Shown: positions 1 to 8,686, counted from the stretch's first letter. The stretch: DNA of 64,000 bases from Pseudoxanthomonas sp. (GCF_002863005.1 NZ_PKDG01000018.1:174643-238642); one strand, 5' to 3'. Numbers and translations are program-made. The notes: generated from the sequence alone by a model not told the origin.

Positions 1-32
1 GTCGAGAGGGCTTCCGAGCAGTCGCTGGTGCA

Positions 33-60
33 CGGTCGCGACTCGTGTCGCTCCTGCAGG
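33..60. repeat. partial dispersed palindromic repeat, one arm
   Basis: This is one arm of the GGTCGCGACT..GTCGCTCC repeat family found at five other places in the window (near 4.3, 5.5, 31.8, 33.7 and 57.7 kb). The partner arm presumably lies upstream of the window. Confidence 0.55.
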
Positions 61-110
61 AGGGCGTCGCCGTCCTCGGCGCACGACCCACCTGCGATAA
101 GCTCTCGCCC

Positions 111-1151
111 ATGAAGCGCACCCTGTTGCAGACCCTCCTGCTGGCCACCGTGCTCGCCAGCATCGTTCCGACCATTACGCACGCGCAGTCCGCCGTACCG
201 CAGGCCGATGTCCGCGCGCTGAAGCCGGGCGAATTCCTCTGGTACCCGCAGATCGCGCCGGAAGGCCCGGTGGTGCTGGTGGTCAGCCTCGACGAACAGC
301 GCGCCTACGTCTACCGCAACGGCATCGCGATCGGCGTGTCCACGATCAGTTCGGGCAAGGCCGGCAAGGACACGCCGACCGGCGTGTTCACCATCCTGCA
401 GAAGAACAAGGATCACCGTTCCAACCTCTACAACAATGCACCGATGCCCTACATGCAGCGGCTCACCTGGGACGGCATCGCGCTGCACGGGGGACACTTG
501 CCGGGCTATCCGGCGTCGCATGGCTGCGTCCGCCTGCCGCAGGCCTTCGCCGAGAAGCTGTTCGGCATCACGCGCTTCGGTGACTCGGTGGTCGTGGCCA
601 ATGCGAAGGCATCGCCGGCCAGCCTGGTGCATCCCGCCGTGCTGGCCCCGGTGACCGCAGGAGGGCAGGTGGCACATCCGCCACTGTCGGCGTACGAGGT
701 GTACTGGAACGAGGCGGCGTCCCCGGACGGGCCGGTCAGCATCCTGGTCAGCCTGTACGACCAGCGGGTATCGGTGTTGCGCAACGGCGTGCTCATCGGT
801 GCCGCACCGGTGCAGCGGGTCCGCGACTTCGCGCTCAACGGCACCGTGCTGCTGGTGATGACGACCGAGATGGAGGACATCCCCAGCCTGCTCGATCCCC
901 GGCGCAAGGAACATCGCTGGGTCGCGCATCGGGTGCTGGGCGAGGAGGGCGCGCCGATGCCGCCGCTGCGCGCGCTGGGCGATTCCTTCTGGATTCCGCA
1001 GGATTTCGCCCGCCGCCTGTACGCCGTCCTCAAGCCCGGGACGACCGTACTGCTGTCCGATCTGCCCGGTGTGCGCGCAACGCAGGATGACCCGTCGACC
1101 GTGCCCGTCTTGGAATCGGACGAAAGCAGCCCCACGACGGGGGTACGCTGA
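111..1151 (+). CDS. secreted L,D-transpeptidase (YkuD domain)
   Basis: Probable periplasmic peptidoglycan L,D-transpeptidase, 346 aa. The start at 111 gives a clean signal peptide (MKRTLL, then a hydrophobic run, then THAQS); the same frame is open upstream to 45 but that extension is not signal-like. A YkuD domain covers about residues 55-175 and carries the catalytic signature: an HGG histidine near 125 and SHGCVR with Cys139. A second part (about 200-330) repeats the phrase VSLYDQRVSVLRNG, resembling VSLDEQRAYVYRNG in the first domain, but lacks the SHGC motif, so it looks like a degenerate duplicated YkuD-like domain. A second YkuD-type gene follows 49 bp downstream. The substrate (cross-link or lipoprotein attachment) cannot be read from sequence. 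Confidence 0.88.
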   Translation: MKRTLLQTLLLATVLASIVPTITHAQSAVPQADVRALKPGEFLWYPQIAPEGPVVLVVSLDEQRAYVYRNGIAIGVSTISSGKAGKDTPTGVFTILQKNKDHRSNLYNNAPMPYMQRLTWDGIALHGGHLPGYPASHGCVRLPQAFAEKLFGITRFGDSVVVANAKASPASLVHPAVLAPVTAGGQVAHPPLSAYEVYWNEAASPDGPVSILVSLYDQRVSVLRNGVLIGAAPVQRVRDFALNGTVLLVMTTEMEDIPSLLDPRRKEHRWVAHRVLGEEGAPMPPLRALGDSFWIPQDFARRLYAVLKPGTTVLLSDLPGVRATQDDPSTVPVLESDESSPTTGVR

Positions 1152-1200
1152 GCCTCCCGGACGGAACCGGGATGCTGCTTCCCATGCCCCGGATTCCGTC

Positions 1201-1938
1201 ATGAACCGTTGCCACCGCGTGCTGCCGTTGTGCCTCGTCGTTGCGGGTATCGCCCCGACGTACGCGGTACGGGCCGCTTCGCCGCCTCCCGCGCCTTCCG
1301 AACGCCTGGTCGATGCGCTGCATCGTGCCGCGCCGTCGCTCGACCGCGAGGTGCTGTCGATGGCGGCGCGTGCGATGACGTGCACGATCCGGCGCGGCGA
1401 ACCGGTGCCGATGCGGCGCCTCAGCGTGATCGACTATTCGTTGCCGTCGACGCAGCCCCGGCTGTGGGTGTTCGATCTGGAGCGCGCACGCCTGTTGTTC
1501 GAGGAGCGCGTCGCGCACGGGCGCAACACGGGGGAGAACCTCGCCACCCGTTTCTCCAATGCGACCGGCAGCTACATGTCCAGCCTCGGGGCGTTCGTCA
1601 CCCAGGAAGCGTATAGCGGATCCAACGGCTATTCCCTGCGCCTGCAGGGGCTTGAGCCGGGCTTCAACGACAGGGCGCGTGAGCGCGCCATCGTCATACA
1701 CGGCGCCCCTTATGTCAGCGACGCGCTCGTGCGCATGCAGGGACGCCTCGGCCGCAGCCTGGGGTGCCCGGCAGTCGGCAGTGCCGTGGCCAAGCCGCTG
1801 ATCGACAGCATCCGCGGCGGTTCGTTCCTGTTCGCCTACTATCCCGATCCCGCTTGGCTGAAGCAGTCGCGCTTGCTCAGCGCCGATTGCGGAAGCGGCG
1901 TGGCCACCCATCCGGCATCGATCCCGCCGGGTGGATGA
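1201..1938 (+). CDS. murein L,D-transpeptidase catalytic-domain protein (YkuD_2 type)
   Basis: Secreted protein of 245 aa with an N-terminal signal peptide (MNRCHRVLPL... to about AVRAA). It matches the YkuD_2-type murein L,D-transpeptidase family: IVIHGAPYVS with His167 and GRSLGCPAV with Cys189 form the expected His/Cys pair, spaced 22 residues apart. The start at 1201 was chosen because it begins the signal peptide; the open frame further upstream (from 1069) overlaps the preceding gene. It is probably expressed with the preceding L,D-transpeptidase, which belongs to a different YkuD subgroup, so the two are not simple tandem duplicates. It ends 5 bp before the end of the convergent hydrolase gene. 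Confidence 0.85.
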   Translation: MNRCHRVLPLCLVVAGIAPTYAVRAASPPPAPSERLVDALHRAAPSLDREVLSMAARAMTCTIRRGEPVPMRRLSVIDYSLPSTQPRLWVFDLERARLLFEERVAHGRNTGENLATRFSNATGSYMSSLGAFVTQEAYSGSNGYSLRLQGLEPGFNDRARERAIVIHGAPYVSDALVRMQGRLGRSLGCPAVGSAVAKPLIDSIRGGSFLFAYYPDPAWLKQSRLLSADCGSGVATHPASIPPGG

Positions 1939-1943
1939 TCGGG

Positions 1944-2804
1944 TCAGATCCTGATCGGAATCTTCAGGTAGCGTCGCCCGTTGTCTTCCGGTGCCGGCAG
2001 GCGGCCGGCGCGGATGTTGACCTGCAGCGACGGCAGCAGCAGTGTCGGCGCCGCCAGCGTGGCATCGCGCGCTTCGCGCATCGCGACGAAGCTGTCTTCG
2101 TCCACGCCGCCGCCGACGTGCACGTTGCGCGCTTTCTCGTCGGCCACGGTGGTCTGCCACGCGTAGTGGTCGCGTCCCGGCGCCTTGTAGTCGTGGCACA
2201 GGTACAGCACGGTACTCGGCGGAAGGGCGAGCAGTTTCTGGATCGAGCGGTACAGCGTGCGCGCATCGCCGCCGGGGAAATCGGTACGCGCGGTACCGTA
2301 GTCGGGCATGAACAGCGTGTCGCCCACGAAAACCGCCTCGCCGATCCGGTAGGACACGCAGGCGGGCGTGTGGCCCGGGGTGTGGATCACCTCGACCTGC
2401 AGCCCCCCGAGCGCGAACGTGTCCCCATCGCGGAACAGGCGGTCGAACTCGCGCCCCTCGCCACTCACGTCATCCAGCCCGAACACCGGGGCGAACGTTC
2501 GCTGCACCTCGGTAATGCGCGAACCGATGCCGATTGCCGCGCCGGTCTTGTCCTTCAGGTAGGGGGCGGCACTGAGATGGTCGGCGTGCGCGTGCGTCTC
2601 CAGGATCCAGTCCACCGTCAGTCCGTGGTCGGCGACAAAGCCCAGCAACGTGTCGGCGCTGTGGTGCGAGGCGCGGCCGGAACGGTGGTCGTAGTCCAGC
2701 ACGGGGTCGATGATCGCCGCCTGGCGCGTGGCTGGGTCCCAGGCCACGTAGGTGATGGTGTTCGTGGCGTCGTCGAACCAGGCGTGCACGGCGGGGGTGG
2801 TCAT
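1944..2804 (-). CDS. MBL-fold hydrolase, persulfide dioxygenase-like (Blh/ETHE1-type)
   Basis: Metallo-beta-lactamase fold protein, 286 aa. The metal-binding motif ETHAHADHLSAA occupies residues 69-80 (His71, His73, Asp75, His76), followed by VIHTPGHTPACVSY and the FVGDTLF segment, as in glyoxalase II-like persulfide dioxygenases (ETHE1, and Blh of the BigR operon). Such enzymes oxidise glutathione persulfide to sulfite. Its promoter region is shared with a divergent ArsR-family gene that has the two-cysteine layout of persulfide sensors, and a rhodanese gene follows that one, which supports the assignment. A generic glyoxalase II role is the main alternative. Confidence 0.82.
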   Translation of the reverse strand: MTTPAVHAWFDDATNTITYVAWDPATRQAAIIDPVLDYDHRSGRASHHSADTLLGFVADHGLTVDWILETHAHADHLSAAPYLKDKTGAAIGIGSRITEVQRTFAPVFGLDDVSGEGREFDRLFRDGDTFALGGLQVEVIHTPGHTPACVSYRIGEAVFVGDTLFMPDYGTARTDFPGGDARTLYRSIQKLLALPPSTVLYLCHDYKAPGRDHYAWQTTVADEKARNVHVGGGVDEDSFVAMREARDATLAAPTLLLPSLQVNIRAGRLPAPEDNGRRYLKIPIRI

Positions 2805-2830
2805 GGAGATCTCCGGGGGGTTGCTTTTTG

Positions 2831-2848
2831 ATTTAGATAAAACTAAAT
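2831..2848. promoter_or_regulatory. AT-rich inverted repeat, likely operator of the divergent sulfur module
   Basis: ATTTAG-6 bp-CTAAAT is a perfect inverted repeat in the 73-bp gap between the hydrolase and the ArsR-type regulator. The gap is strikingly AT-rich against its surroundings. BigR/SqrR-type repressors bind AT-rich palindromes between just such divergent genes; binding here is inferred. Confidence 0.55.
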
Positions 2849-2877
2849 TAAGTAAAGTCTAAAGTAAAGGCCGGCCG

Positions 2878-3189
2878 ATGCCGTTCAAACAACGCGACCT
2901 GGAAAAACTGCGTGCCAGCGCCGCCGACGCCGCGGCCCTCATGCGCGCATTGGGCCACGACGGCCGGCTGCTGGTCCTGTGCACCCTCGTCGCACAAGGC
3001 GAGTGCAGTGCCGGCGAGCTGGCGCAGCAGGTCGGACTCAGTCCGTCCGCGCTGTCGCAGCATCTGGCGAAGCTGCGCGACGATGGACTGGTGGACAGTC
3101 GCCGCGAGGCCCAGAGCGTGTACTACCGCATTGCCGAACCGCGCGTGGCGCGTGTCGTGTCGTTGTTGAAAGACCTGTATTGCCCATGA
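2878..3189 (+). CDS. ArsR-family winged-helix regulator, BigR/SqrR-like persulfide sensor
   Basis: A 103-aa ArsR/SmtB-type repressor. The winged helix covers about residues 20-95 with the recognition region GLSPSALSQHLAKLRDDGLV. Cys35 in RLLVLCTL and Cys102 in LKDLYCP sit where BigR and SqrR carry the two cysteines that form a disulfide or polysulfide bridge on sensing reactive sulfur; no metal-site pattern such as CVC is present. The gene is divergent from a persulfide-dioxygenase-like hydrolase across an AT-rich palindrome and lies 10 bp upstream of a rhodanese gene. It is probably an autorepressor released by persulfides. Inducer identity is inferred from the cysteine layout and neighbours. 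Confidence 0.82.
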   Translation: MPFKQRDLEKLRASAADAAALMRALGHDGRLLVLCTLVAQGECSAGELAQQVGLSPSALSQHLAKLRDDGLVDSRREAQSVYYRIAEPRVARVVSLLKDLYCP

Positions 3190-3199
3190 GGAAGCATCC

Positions 3200-3724
3200 A
3201 TGACGATTCCATCGATTTCTCCCGCCGAGGCGCGGTCGCTACTGTCGGACGGCGCCGTGTTGGTGGATATCCGCAATCGCGACGAGCATGCACGCGAGCA
3301 CATTCCAGGCGCCGTGCTGTGGCCCGTGGCACAGGCGACGGGGCCGATACCCCGGGGCGCTTCGAAGACCCTGATCTTCCATTGCCGCTCCGGTGCCCGC
3401 ACCCGGGCGAATGGTCCCATGCTCGCATCGGCAGCGGATGGATGCGAGGCGTTCGTCCTGTCCGGCGGTCTTGAGGCCTGGAAAGGCGCCGGCCTGCCGG
3501 TCCGCGTGGACCGTCGCCAGCCGATCGAGCTGATGCGGCAGGTGCAGATCGCCGCCGGGGCGCTGGTACTGACCGGTGTCCTGGTGGCCGCGATGGTCTC
3601 GCCGTATGGTCTGCTGCTGTCGGGCTTCGTGGGTGCAGGCCTGGTGTTCGCGGGCGTCAGCGGCTTCTGCGGCATGGCGCGCGTGCTGGCATGGATGCCC
3701 TGGAATCGCCGCACGATGCCATGA
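3200..3724 (+). CDS. membrane-anchored rhodanese (YgaP-like)
   Basis: Rhodanese domain (residues about 5-100) fused to a C-terminal DUF2892-like hydrophobic region (about 110-165), 174 aa, the YgaP arrangement. The active-site loop is HCRSGART with Cys62. It probably carries sulfane sulfur as a cysteine persulfide at the inner membrane. It follows the persulfide-sensor-like regulator by 10 bp and precedes an OsmC gene, so the three are likely one transcript for reactive-sulfur handling. Confidence 0.86.
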   Translation: MTIPSISPAEARSLLSDGAVLVDIRNRDEHAREHIPGAVLWPVAQATGPIPRGASKTLIFHCRSGARTRANGPMLASAADGCEAFVLSGGLEAWKGAGLPVRVDRRQPIELMRQVQIAAGALVLTGVLVAAMVSPYGLLLSGFVGAGLVFAGVSGFCGMARVLAWMPWNRRTMP

Positions 3725-3762
3725 TCCCGTCCACCGCCCGACTCTTCCCAACGGAGCCCTCC

Positions 3763-4245
3763 ATGAGTGACACCCAGCGCATCAGCCTCACCCTGGAGCA
3801 GGAAGACGACTACGCCTTCCGCATCCGCTTCGACGAGACGACCATCGCCGACCTCATGACCGACGAGCCCGAGCCGCTGGGGAAGGGCGAAGGTCCGAAC
3901 CCGACGCGCCTGCTGCTGTCGGCCGTGGCCAACTGCCTGTCGGCCAGCCTGTTGTTCGCCCTGCGCAAGTTCAAGAACGCGCCGGGCAAGCTGGTGACCC
4001 ACGCGACCGCCGAACTGGTGCGGAACGAACAGGGTCGACTGCGCGTGGGACACATCCATGCCGATATCCGGCTGGCCGAGGCGGGGGCGACGCATGCCTC
4101 GCTGGAGCGGATCCTGGCCCAGTTCGAAAACTTCTGCGTGGTCACCGAGAGCGTGCGCCACGGCATCGAGGTCTCCGTCAGCATCACCGACGCCGATGGC
4201 GTGCAGCTGCACGGTGCGACTCGAACGGACCAGGGCACGCCCTGA
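3763..4245 (+). CDS. OsmC family protein
   Basis: OsmC/Ohr-fold protein, 160 aa, with the two characteristic cysteines at Cys58 (SAVANCLSAS) and Cys125 (FENFCVVTES). Family members reduce organic hydroperoxides, and some act on polysulfides or persulfides. The start at 3763 has an ACGGAG ribosome binding site 7-8 bp upstream; the frame is open from 3691 but that would overlap the rhodanese gene. The position at the end of a sulfur-stress module suggests a reactive-sulfur or peroxide detoxification role. Substrate is not determinable from sequence. Confidence 0.84.
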   Translation: MSDTQRISLTLEQEDDYAFRIRFDETTIADLMTDEPEPLGKGEGPNPTRLLLSAVANCLSASLLFALRKFKNAPGKLVTHATAELVRNEQGRLRVGHIHADIRLAEAGATHASLERILAQFENFCVVTESVRHGIEVSVSITDADGVQLHGATRTDQGTP

Positions 4246-4261
4246 GCTGCGAGCCCGCTCT

Positions 4262-4327
4262 TGGGGGAGCGAGGTACGTCGTGATGAGGCGCTGCCGGCG
4301 CCCTTTCGCGACTTACGTCGCTCCCAC
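4262..4327. repeat. dispersed palindromic repeat, degenerate copy
   Basis: The right arm (4306-4327, TCGCGACTTACGTCGCTCCC) is a full match to the family consensus. The left arm near 4264-4285 is eroded. It lies between the OsmC gene and the LacI regulator. Confidence 0.65.
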
Positions 4328-4414
4328 GGCGGAAGGGGAGGCCCCGACCGGATCGCCGCCTGCGGCCCGGCGTGGCATGATCCTGCCCTCCGCCGTCCGT
4401 ATCCGAAGCCGTCC

Positions 4415-5452
4415 GTGATCGCGCCCATCAAGGGGAAGGCCACCTCGCTGGACATCGCCCACCTCGCGGGCGTGTCCCAGCCCACCGTGTCGCGCGCCCT
4501 GCGGGGCAGTCCGATGGTCAACGAGGAAACACGCAAGCGCATCCTCGCCATCGCCGAACAGCTCAACTACAAGGTGGACAAGAACGCGTCCAACCTGCGC
4601 CGGCAGCATTCCGGAACGCTGGCGCTGCTTTTCTTCGAAGATCCCACGCCCGACGAATCGGCGATCAACCCGTTCTTCCTCTCCATGCTGGGCAGCATTA
4701 CCCGTGCATGCGCACTGCGCGGCTACGACCTGTTGATCTCGTTCCAGCAATTGTCGACCGACTGGCAGGCCGACTACGAGGACAGCAAGAAGGCCGACGG
4801 CATCATCCTTCTGGGTTATGGAGACTATCTGGAAGCCCGCAGCCGGCTGGAGCGGCTGGTGGAGCAGGGCACGCATTTCGTCCGCTGGGGCGCCGTGCAG
4901 CCCGGCACGCCCGGGGTGTCGATCGGCTGCGACAACACCCAGGGCGGCCATGACATCACGGCGCACCTGGTCGCGCAGGGGCGTCGCCGCATCGCGTTCC
5001 TCGGACATGCGTCCAACCACTACCCGGAATTCTTCGAGCGCTACCTCGGCCATCGCCGGGCGCTCGAAGCCGCCGGCCTGGTGGCCGACCCTGCACTGCA
5101 GGTCGATGCGATCACGACCGAGCAATCCGGCTACGAGGCGGCCAGCACGTTGCTGGCGAGTGGTGCGACGTTCGACGCCGTCTTCGGTGCCAGCGACCTG
5201 ATCGCCGTCGGCGCGATGAAGGCGCTGCTCGAACACGGCCGGCGCGTGCCCGACGATGTCGCGGTGGCCGGCTTCGACGACATCCCGCTGGCCAGTTTCA
5301 TGAATCCCGGCCTGTCCACCGTGCAACAGGACACCAAGCTGGCGGGCGCCCTGCTGGTCGAGACATTGCTGGCGCTGATCAATGGCGAACCGGCGGAAAG
5401 CCAGACCATTCCGGTGAAGCTGGCGCTGCGCGGATCGACCGCTGCCAAGTGA
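4415..5452 (+). CDS. LacI-family transcriptional regulator of the maltose/alpha-glucan locus
   Basis: LacI/GalR repressor, 345 aa from a GTG start at 4415 (no closer in-frame ATG precedes the helix-turn-helix; upstream open frame overlaps the OsmC gene). The HTH is SLDIAHLAGVSQPTVSRALR at about residues 10-30, with a hinge helix NLRR near 60 and a periplasmic-binding-like sensor domain thereafter (AFLGHASN, VDAITTEQSGYEAA, VAGFDDIPLA). It is followed by convergent amylase and transporter genes and lies in the same block as an alpha-glucosidase and a TonB receptor. The 18-bp operator candidates at 8937-8954 and 10832-10849 have the central CG expected for LacI-family sites, so it probably represses this locus until a maltose-type inducer binds. 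Confidence 0.87.
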   Translation: MIAPIKGKATSLDIAHLAGVSQPTVSRALRGSPMVNEETRKRILAIAEQLNYKVDKNASNLRRQHSGTLALLFFEDPTPDESAINPFFLSMLGSITRACALRGYDLLISFQQLSTDWQADYEDSKKADGIILLGYGDYLEARSRLERLVEQGTHFVRWGAVQPGTPGVSIGCDNTQGGHDITAHLVAQGRRRIAFLGHASNHYPEFFERYLGHRRALEAAGLVADPALQVDAITTEQSGYEAASTLLASGATFDAVFGASDLIAVGAMKALLEHGRRVPDDVAVAGFDDIPLASFMNPGLSTVQQDTKLAGALLVETLLALINGEPAESQTIPVKLALRGSTAAK

Positions 5453-5461
5453 GTCTGCGGT

Positions 5462-5600
5462 TGTAGGAGCGACGTGAGTCGCGACCGCGCGCCATCAGCT
5501 CTGCTGGCGTTCCCCGTCTCCGAGAACGTGCCCTCTCCAGCGCGCCGACGCGCGTACAGGTCGTTTCTGGTTAGCGGTCGCGACTTGCGTCGCTCCCACA
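5462..5600. repeat. dispersed palindromic repeat with two arms
   Basis: The left arm at 5462-5487 (TAGGAGCGACGTGAGTCGCG core) and the right arm at 5575-5600 (GGTCGCGACTTGCGTCGCTC core) are inverted copies separated by about 87 bp. It sits between the convergent LacI gene and amylase gene, a typical site for REP-like elements. Confidence 0.75.
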
Positions 5601-5612
5601 GAAGGCATTGAG

Positions 5613-7301
5613 TCAATCCGCCTTCGGCGACTTGCGTGCCATCAGCTCGGCGAGACGTGCACGGGTATCGGCCCGCGCAATCGCATCATCCAGCAGGAAC
5701 ACGCGCACACCGTGGGCCGGCACGTCCGCCTGCAGGCGGTTGCGCACGCGCTGGGTCTTGCCGGTGAAGGCGTCGCGCCACTGGCCTGGCTCGAGATACT
5801 CGGACACGGACATCTTTGCCGGCGTATCCGCCTTGTTCAGCAGCACCAGGGCGGTCTGGGTGGTTCCTTCGTGCTGGAGCACGCGGTAGAAGATCGCCTG
5901 GTCGCCCTTCAGGCGTACGTTGAGCTGCAAGCCGCGCTGCAGGGCCGGTGTTTCGCGGCGCAGCTGCGCGATGCGCTTCAACGGGGCGAAGATCGGGCTC
6001 TGCGGTGCCGCGTCGATGCGTTCCTGGCCGAAGTAGTTGCGGTTGCCGGCGTGCTCGGCGTTGCCACGCTCGAAGCCCACTTCCGAGCCGTAGTAGATCA
6101 CCGGGATACCGCGCGCCGTGAACAGCCAGTTGTGCGCGTCGATGAAGCCGGTGTCCGCGGCCTTCATGCGCGCCATGTCGTGGTTGTCGTAGAACGTCAT
6201 GAGATCGTACGGATTGGCGTACGGACCGTCTTCCAGGTACAGCGCCTTGCCGAGTTCCTCGTAGCTGGTGCCCGGTTTCTCGAACACCTCGGTCAATTTG
6301 GCCTTCAGCGGGAAGTCCAGCACGCTGTAGCTGCCATTGCGCGCCCAGGTATGGCCGGCGATGCTGGCGGCGTCGTAGTTGAAGTTCTCGCCGAACATGA
6401 AGAAGCCCGGCTTCTTCGCGCGGATGCGGTCGGCGAATTCCTTCCAGAACGCGTGCGGCATCCAGGCGATGGTGTCCACGCGGAACGCGGCCGCGCCCTG
6501 GTCGATCCACTGCTCGTACGCGCCGATCAGGTACTCCATCACCGCCGGGTTGTTCTCGTTGAAGTCGGACAACTGCGCCAGGCCGCCGCCGGTGTTGTAG
6601 AAGGCGTGCATCGGCTTGCGACGCGGATCCAGCTTGTCCGGGTCCAGGTTCTGGTGGTCGGCGATCAGCTTGCCGTCCTTGTCCCAGACCTTGCCGTACT
6701 GCGGTTGCATCTTCGGCATCGAGTACGCGGGCGAGCCGTGGTTGCCGACGATGTCCAGCACCACGTCGAGCTTCTGATCCTTCATGGCGCGGGTGAAGCC
6801 GGCGAAATCCAGCCCTTCGCTGGGCAGGTGTTCGTCCAGCTTGTAGAAGTTGATGCCCCAGTAGCCGTGGTAGCCGGTCTTGCCGCGGTCGGTGAACATG
6901 CCTTCCCACTTCACTTCCTCGCCACCGGTGAACGCTTCATCGGGATTGTCGACGATGGGGGTGACCCATACCGAGGTGAAGCCGAGGTCGTGGATGTAGC
7001 CGGCGTTGTCCAGCACACCCTTGAAGTCGCCGCCGAGGTAGCCAATGTTGTCGCTACGCCCGGCGGGTGCGCCCGGGGTGGGGCGATCGAAGGTAGGGTG
7101 CTTCCCACCCTGGTCGCGATGGTCGTTCGACGGATCGCCATTGACGAAGCGGTCGGTCAGCACGAAGTACACCGCCTCTTTCGCGAACGGTTCGGTCGTG
7201 CCGTAGACCTCGTCGACGGGAACGACGGCGAACGCCAGCGTGGGGGCGCACAGCAGGCCTGCGAGCAACACGGCGAGCGGGCGGGGGGCGGGAAAACGCA
7301 T
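5613..7301 (-). CDS. secreted alpha-amylase family glycosyl hydrolase (GH13)
   Basis: GH13 enzyme of 562 aa with an N-terminal signal peptide (MRFPAPRPLAVLLAG... TLAFA), so it acts in the periplasm or outside. Visible GH13 motifs: DIVGNHGSP (region I), FRVDTIAWMP (nucleophile Asp), FMFGENFNYD (acid/base Glu), YDNHDMAR (region IV). A C-terminal beta domain follows. It probably cleaves alpha-1,4-glucans or maltodextrins taken up through the nearby TonB receptor. The start at 7301 overlaps the stop of the MFS transporter (ATGA), so the two are translationally coupled; the frame open further upstream lies inside the transporter gene. Confidence 0.9.
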   Translation of the reverse strand: MRFPAPRPLAVLLAGLLCAPTLAFAVVPVDEVYGTTEPFAKEAVYFVLTDRFVNGDPSNDHRDQGGKHPTFDRPTPGAPAGRSDNIGYLGGDFKGVLDNAGYIHDLGFTSVWVTPIVDNPDEAFTGGEEVKWEGMFTDRGKTGYHGYWGINFYKLDEHLPSEGLDFAGFTRAMKDQKLDVVLDIVGNHGSPAYSMPKMQPQYGKVWDKDGKLIADHQNLDPDKLDPRRKPMHAFYNTGGGLAQLSDFNENNPAVMEYLIGAYEQWIDQGAAAFRVDTIAWMPHAFWKEFADRIRAKKPGFFMFGENFNYDAASIAGHTWARNGSYSVLDFPLKAKLTEVFEKPGTSYEELGKALYLEDGPYANPYDLMTFYDNHDMARMKAADTGFIDAHNWLFTARGIPVIYYGSEVGFERGNAEHAGNRNYFGQERIDAAPQSPIFAPLKRIAQLRRETPALQRGLQLNVRLKGDQAIFYRVLQHEGTTQTALVLLNKADTPAKMSVSEYLEPGQWRDAFTGKTQRVRNRLQADVPAHGVRVFLLDDAIARADTRARLAELMARKSPKAD

Positions 7302-8686
7302 CAGTGCACCTGCGGCGGGGCGGAAGAGGGAGCGTCGGCGGCTTCGTGCACGCCGGCCAGCGAGAGGGCGGCAAGCAGCAGGCTGCCGCCGCTGATCACG
7401 AGGGCGAAGATCGCCTGGTTGTCGAAGAAGTGGCGCAGGGCCGGGCCGAGCAGGGTCGCGGCGACGATCTGCGGCACCACGATGAACATGTTGAAGATGC
7501 CCATGTAGATGCCCATCTTCTCCGCCGGAACATGGCTGGACAGCAGGGCGTACGGCATCGACAGGATGCTGGCCCAGGCCACGCCGACCAGTGCGAACGA
7601 CCCGATCAGCCATGACGGGTGGGGCACGAACCACATCGACAGGAAGCCGATCCCGCCCAGCACCAGCGAGCCGGCGTGCACGGCCTTGCGGTTCAGCGGC
7701 AGCCGTGCGGCGTAGAAGCTGAGCAGCAGCGCCACCAGCATCGACGACAGGCCGTAGTAGCCCATGTACGAGCCCACCAGGTCCGCCGCGTCCTGGAAGG
7801 CGCCGTTGGCCGACTGGAACGCCGCCGCCTGCGCGGGCACCGTCATGTCGAATGCCGCCGGATCCGGTGCGGCCGAATCGAACACGTGTTCGGTCAGGCC
7901 GGGCGTAGCCATGCTCCACATGGCGAAAAACGCCAGCCAGCTGAAGAACTGCACCACGCCCAGGCGGCGCATCTGCGCCGGCATGTGGACGACATGGCGG
8001 ACGATCTCGCTGGCCACGTTGCCTTGCGCGCGCTTCTCGGCCTTGAACCGCTCCAGATCATCCGGCGGATATTCGCGCGTGGTGAGGATGGTCACCAGGA
8101 TGCTGGCCATGAACACGAAGGCGCCGATGGCGAACGCGATCTTCACCGAGGGCGGCACCACGCCCGGGCCCGCTTCGTTGGACACGCCCAACCGGGTGAT
8201 GAACCACGGCAGGTTGCTGGCCACCCATGTGCCGATGCCGATGATCAAGGTCTGCAGCACGAAGCCGTAGGAGCGCTGGCTCTCCGGCAGTTTGTCGGCC
8301 ACCAGCGCGCGGAAGGGCTCCATGCTGATGTTGATGCTCGCATCCAGCACCCATAGCAGGCCTGCGGCGATCCACAGGGTCGGCGAGTGCGGCATGAACA
8401 CCAGCGCGATCGAACTCAGGATCGCGCCGGCGAGGAAATACGGCCGGCGCCGCCCGAGCAGCGGATGCCAGGTGCGATCGCTGAAGTAGCCGATCACCGG
8501 CTGTACCAGCAGTCCCGTCAACGGCGCGGCGATCCACAACAGCGGCAGTGCATCCTTTTCCGCCCCCAGTGTCTGGAAGATGCGCGACATGAAGCCGCCC
8601 TGCAGCGCGAACCCGAACTGGATGCCGAGGAAGCCGAACGACATGTTCCAGATCTGCCAGAAGGACAGGCGGGGCTTGGCGGTCAT
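7301..8686 (-). CDS. MFS sugar transporter (maltose/SLC45-like)
   Basis: Inner-membrane transporter, 461 aa, with about 12 hydrophobic segments. It begins PRLSFWQIWNMSFGFLGIQF and has the GRRRPY loop typical of the glycoside/SLC45 branch of the major facilitator superfamily, which includes sucrose and maltose permeases. Encoded directly upstream of the amylase with an ATGA overlap and divergent from an alpha-glucosidase, it most likely imports maltose or maltodextrins. The start at 8686 is the first Met before the family N-terminus. Its control region is the 371-bp divergent gap with operator-like palindromes. Confidence 0.88.
   Translation of the reverse strand: MTAKPRLSFWQIWNMSFGFLGIQFGFALQGGFMSRIFQTLGAEKDALPLLWIAAPLTGLLVQPVIGYFSDRTWHPLLGRRRPYFLAGAILSSIALVFMPHSPTLWIAAGLLWVLDASINISMEPFRALVADKLPESQRSYGFVLQTLIIGIGTWVASNLPWFITRLGVSNEAGPGVVPPSVKIAFAIGAFVFMASILVTILTTREYPPDDLERFKAEKRAQGNVASEIVRHVVHMPAQMRRLGVVQFFSWLAFFAMWSMATPGLTEHVFDSAAPDPAAFDMTVPAQAAAFQSANGAFQDAADLVGSYMGYYGLSSMLVALLLSFYAARLPLNRKAVHAGSLVLGGIGFLSMWFVPHPSWLIGSFALVGVAWASILSMPYALLSSHVPAEKMGIYMGIFNMFIVVPQIVAATLLGPALRHFFDNQAIFALVISGGSLLLAALSLAGVHEAADAPSSAPPQVH

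Noticed and set aside
2848..4566. A 572-codon minus-strand open frame across the sulfur module
   Set aside because: It is antisense to three well-supported genes (ArsR, rhodanese, OsmC) and has no recognisable domain.
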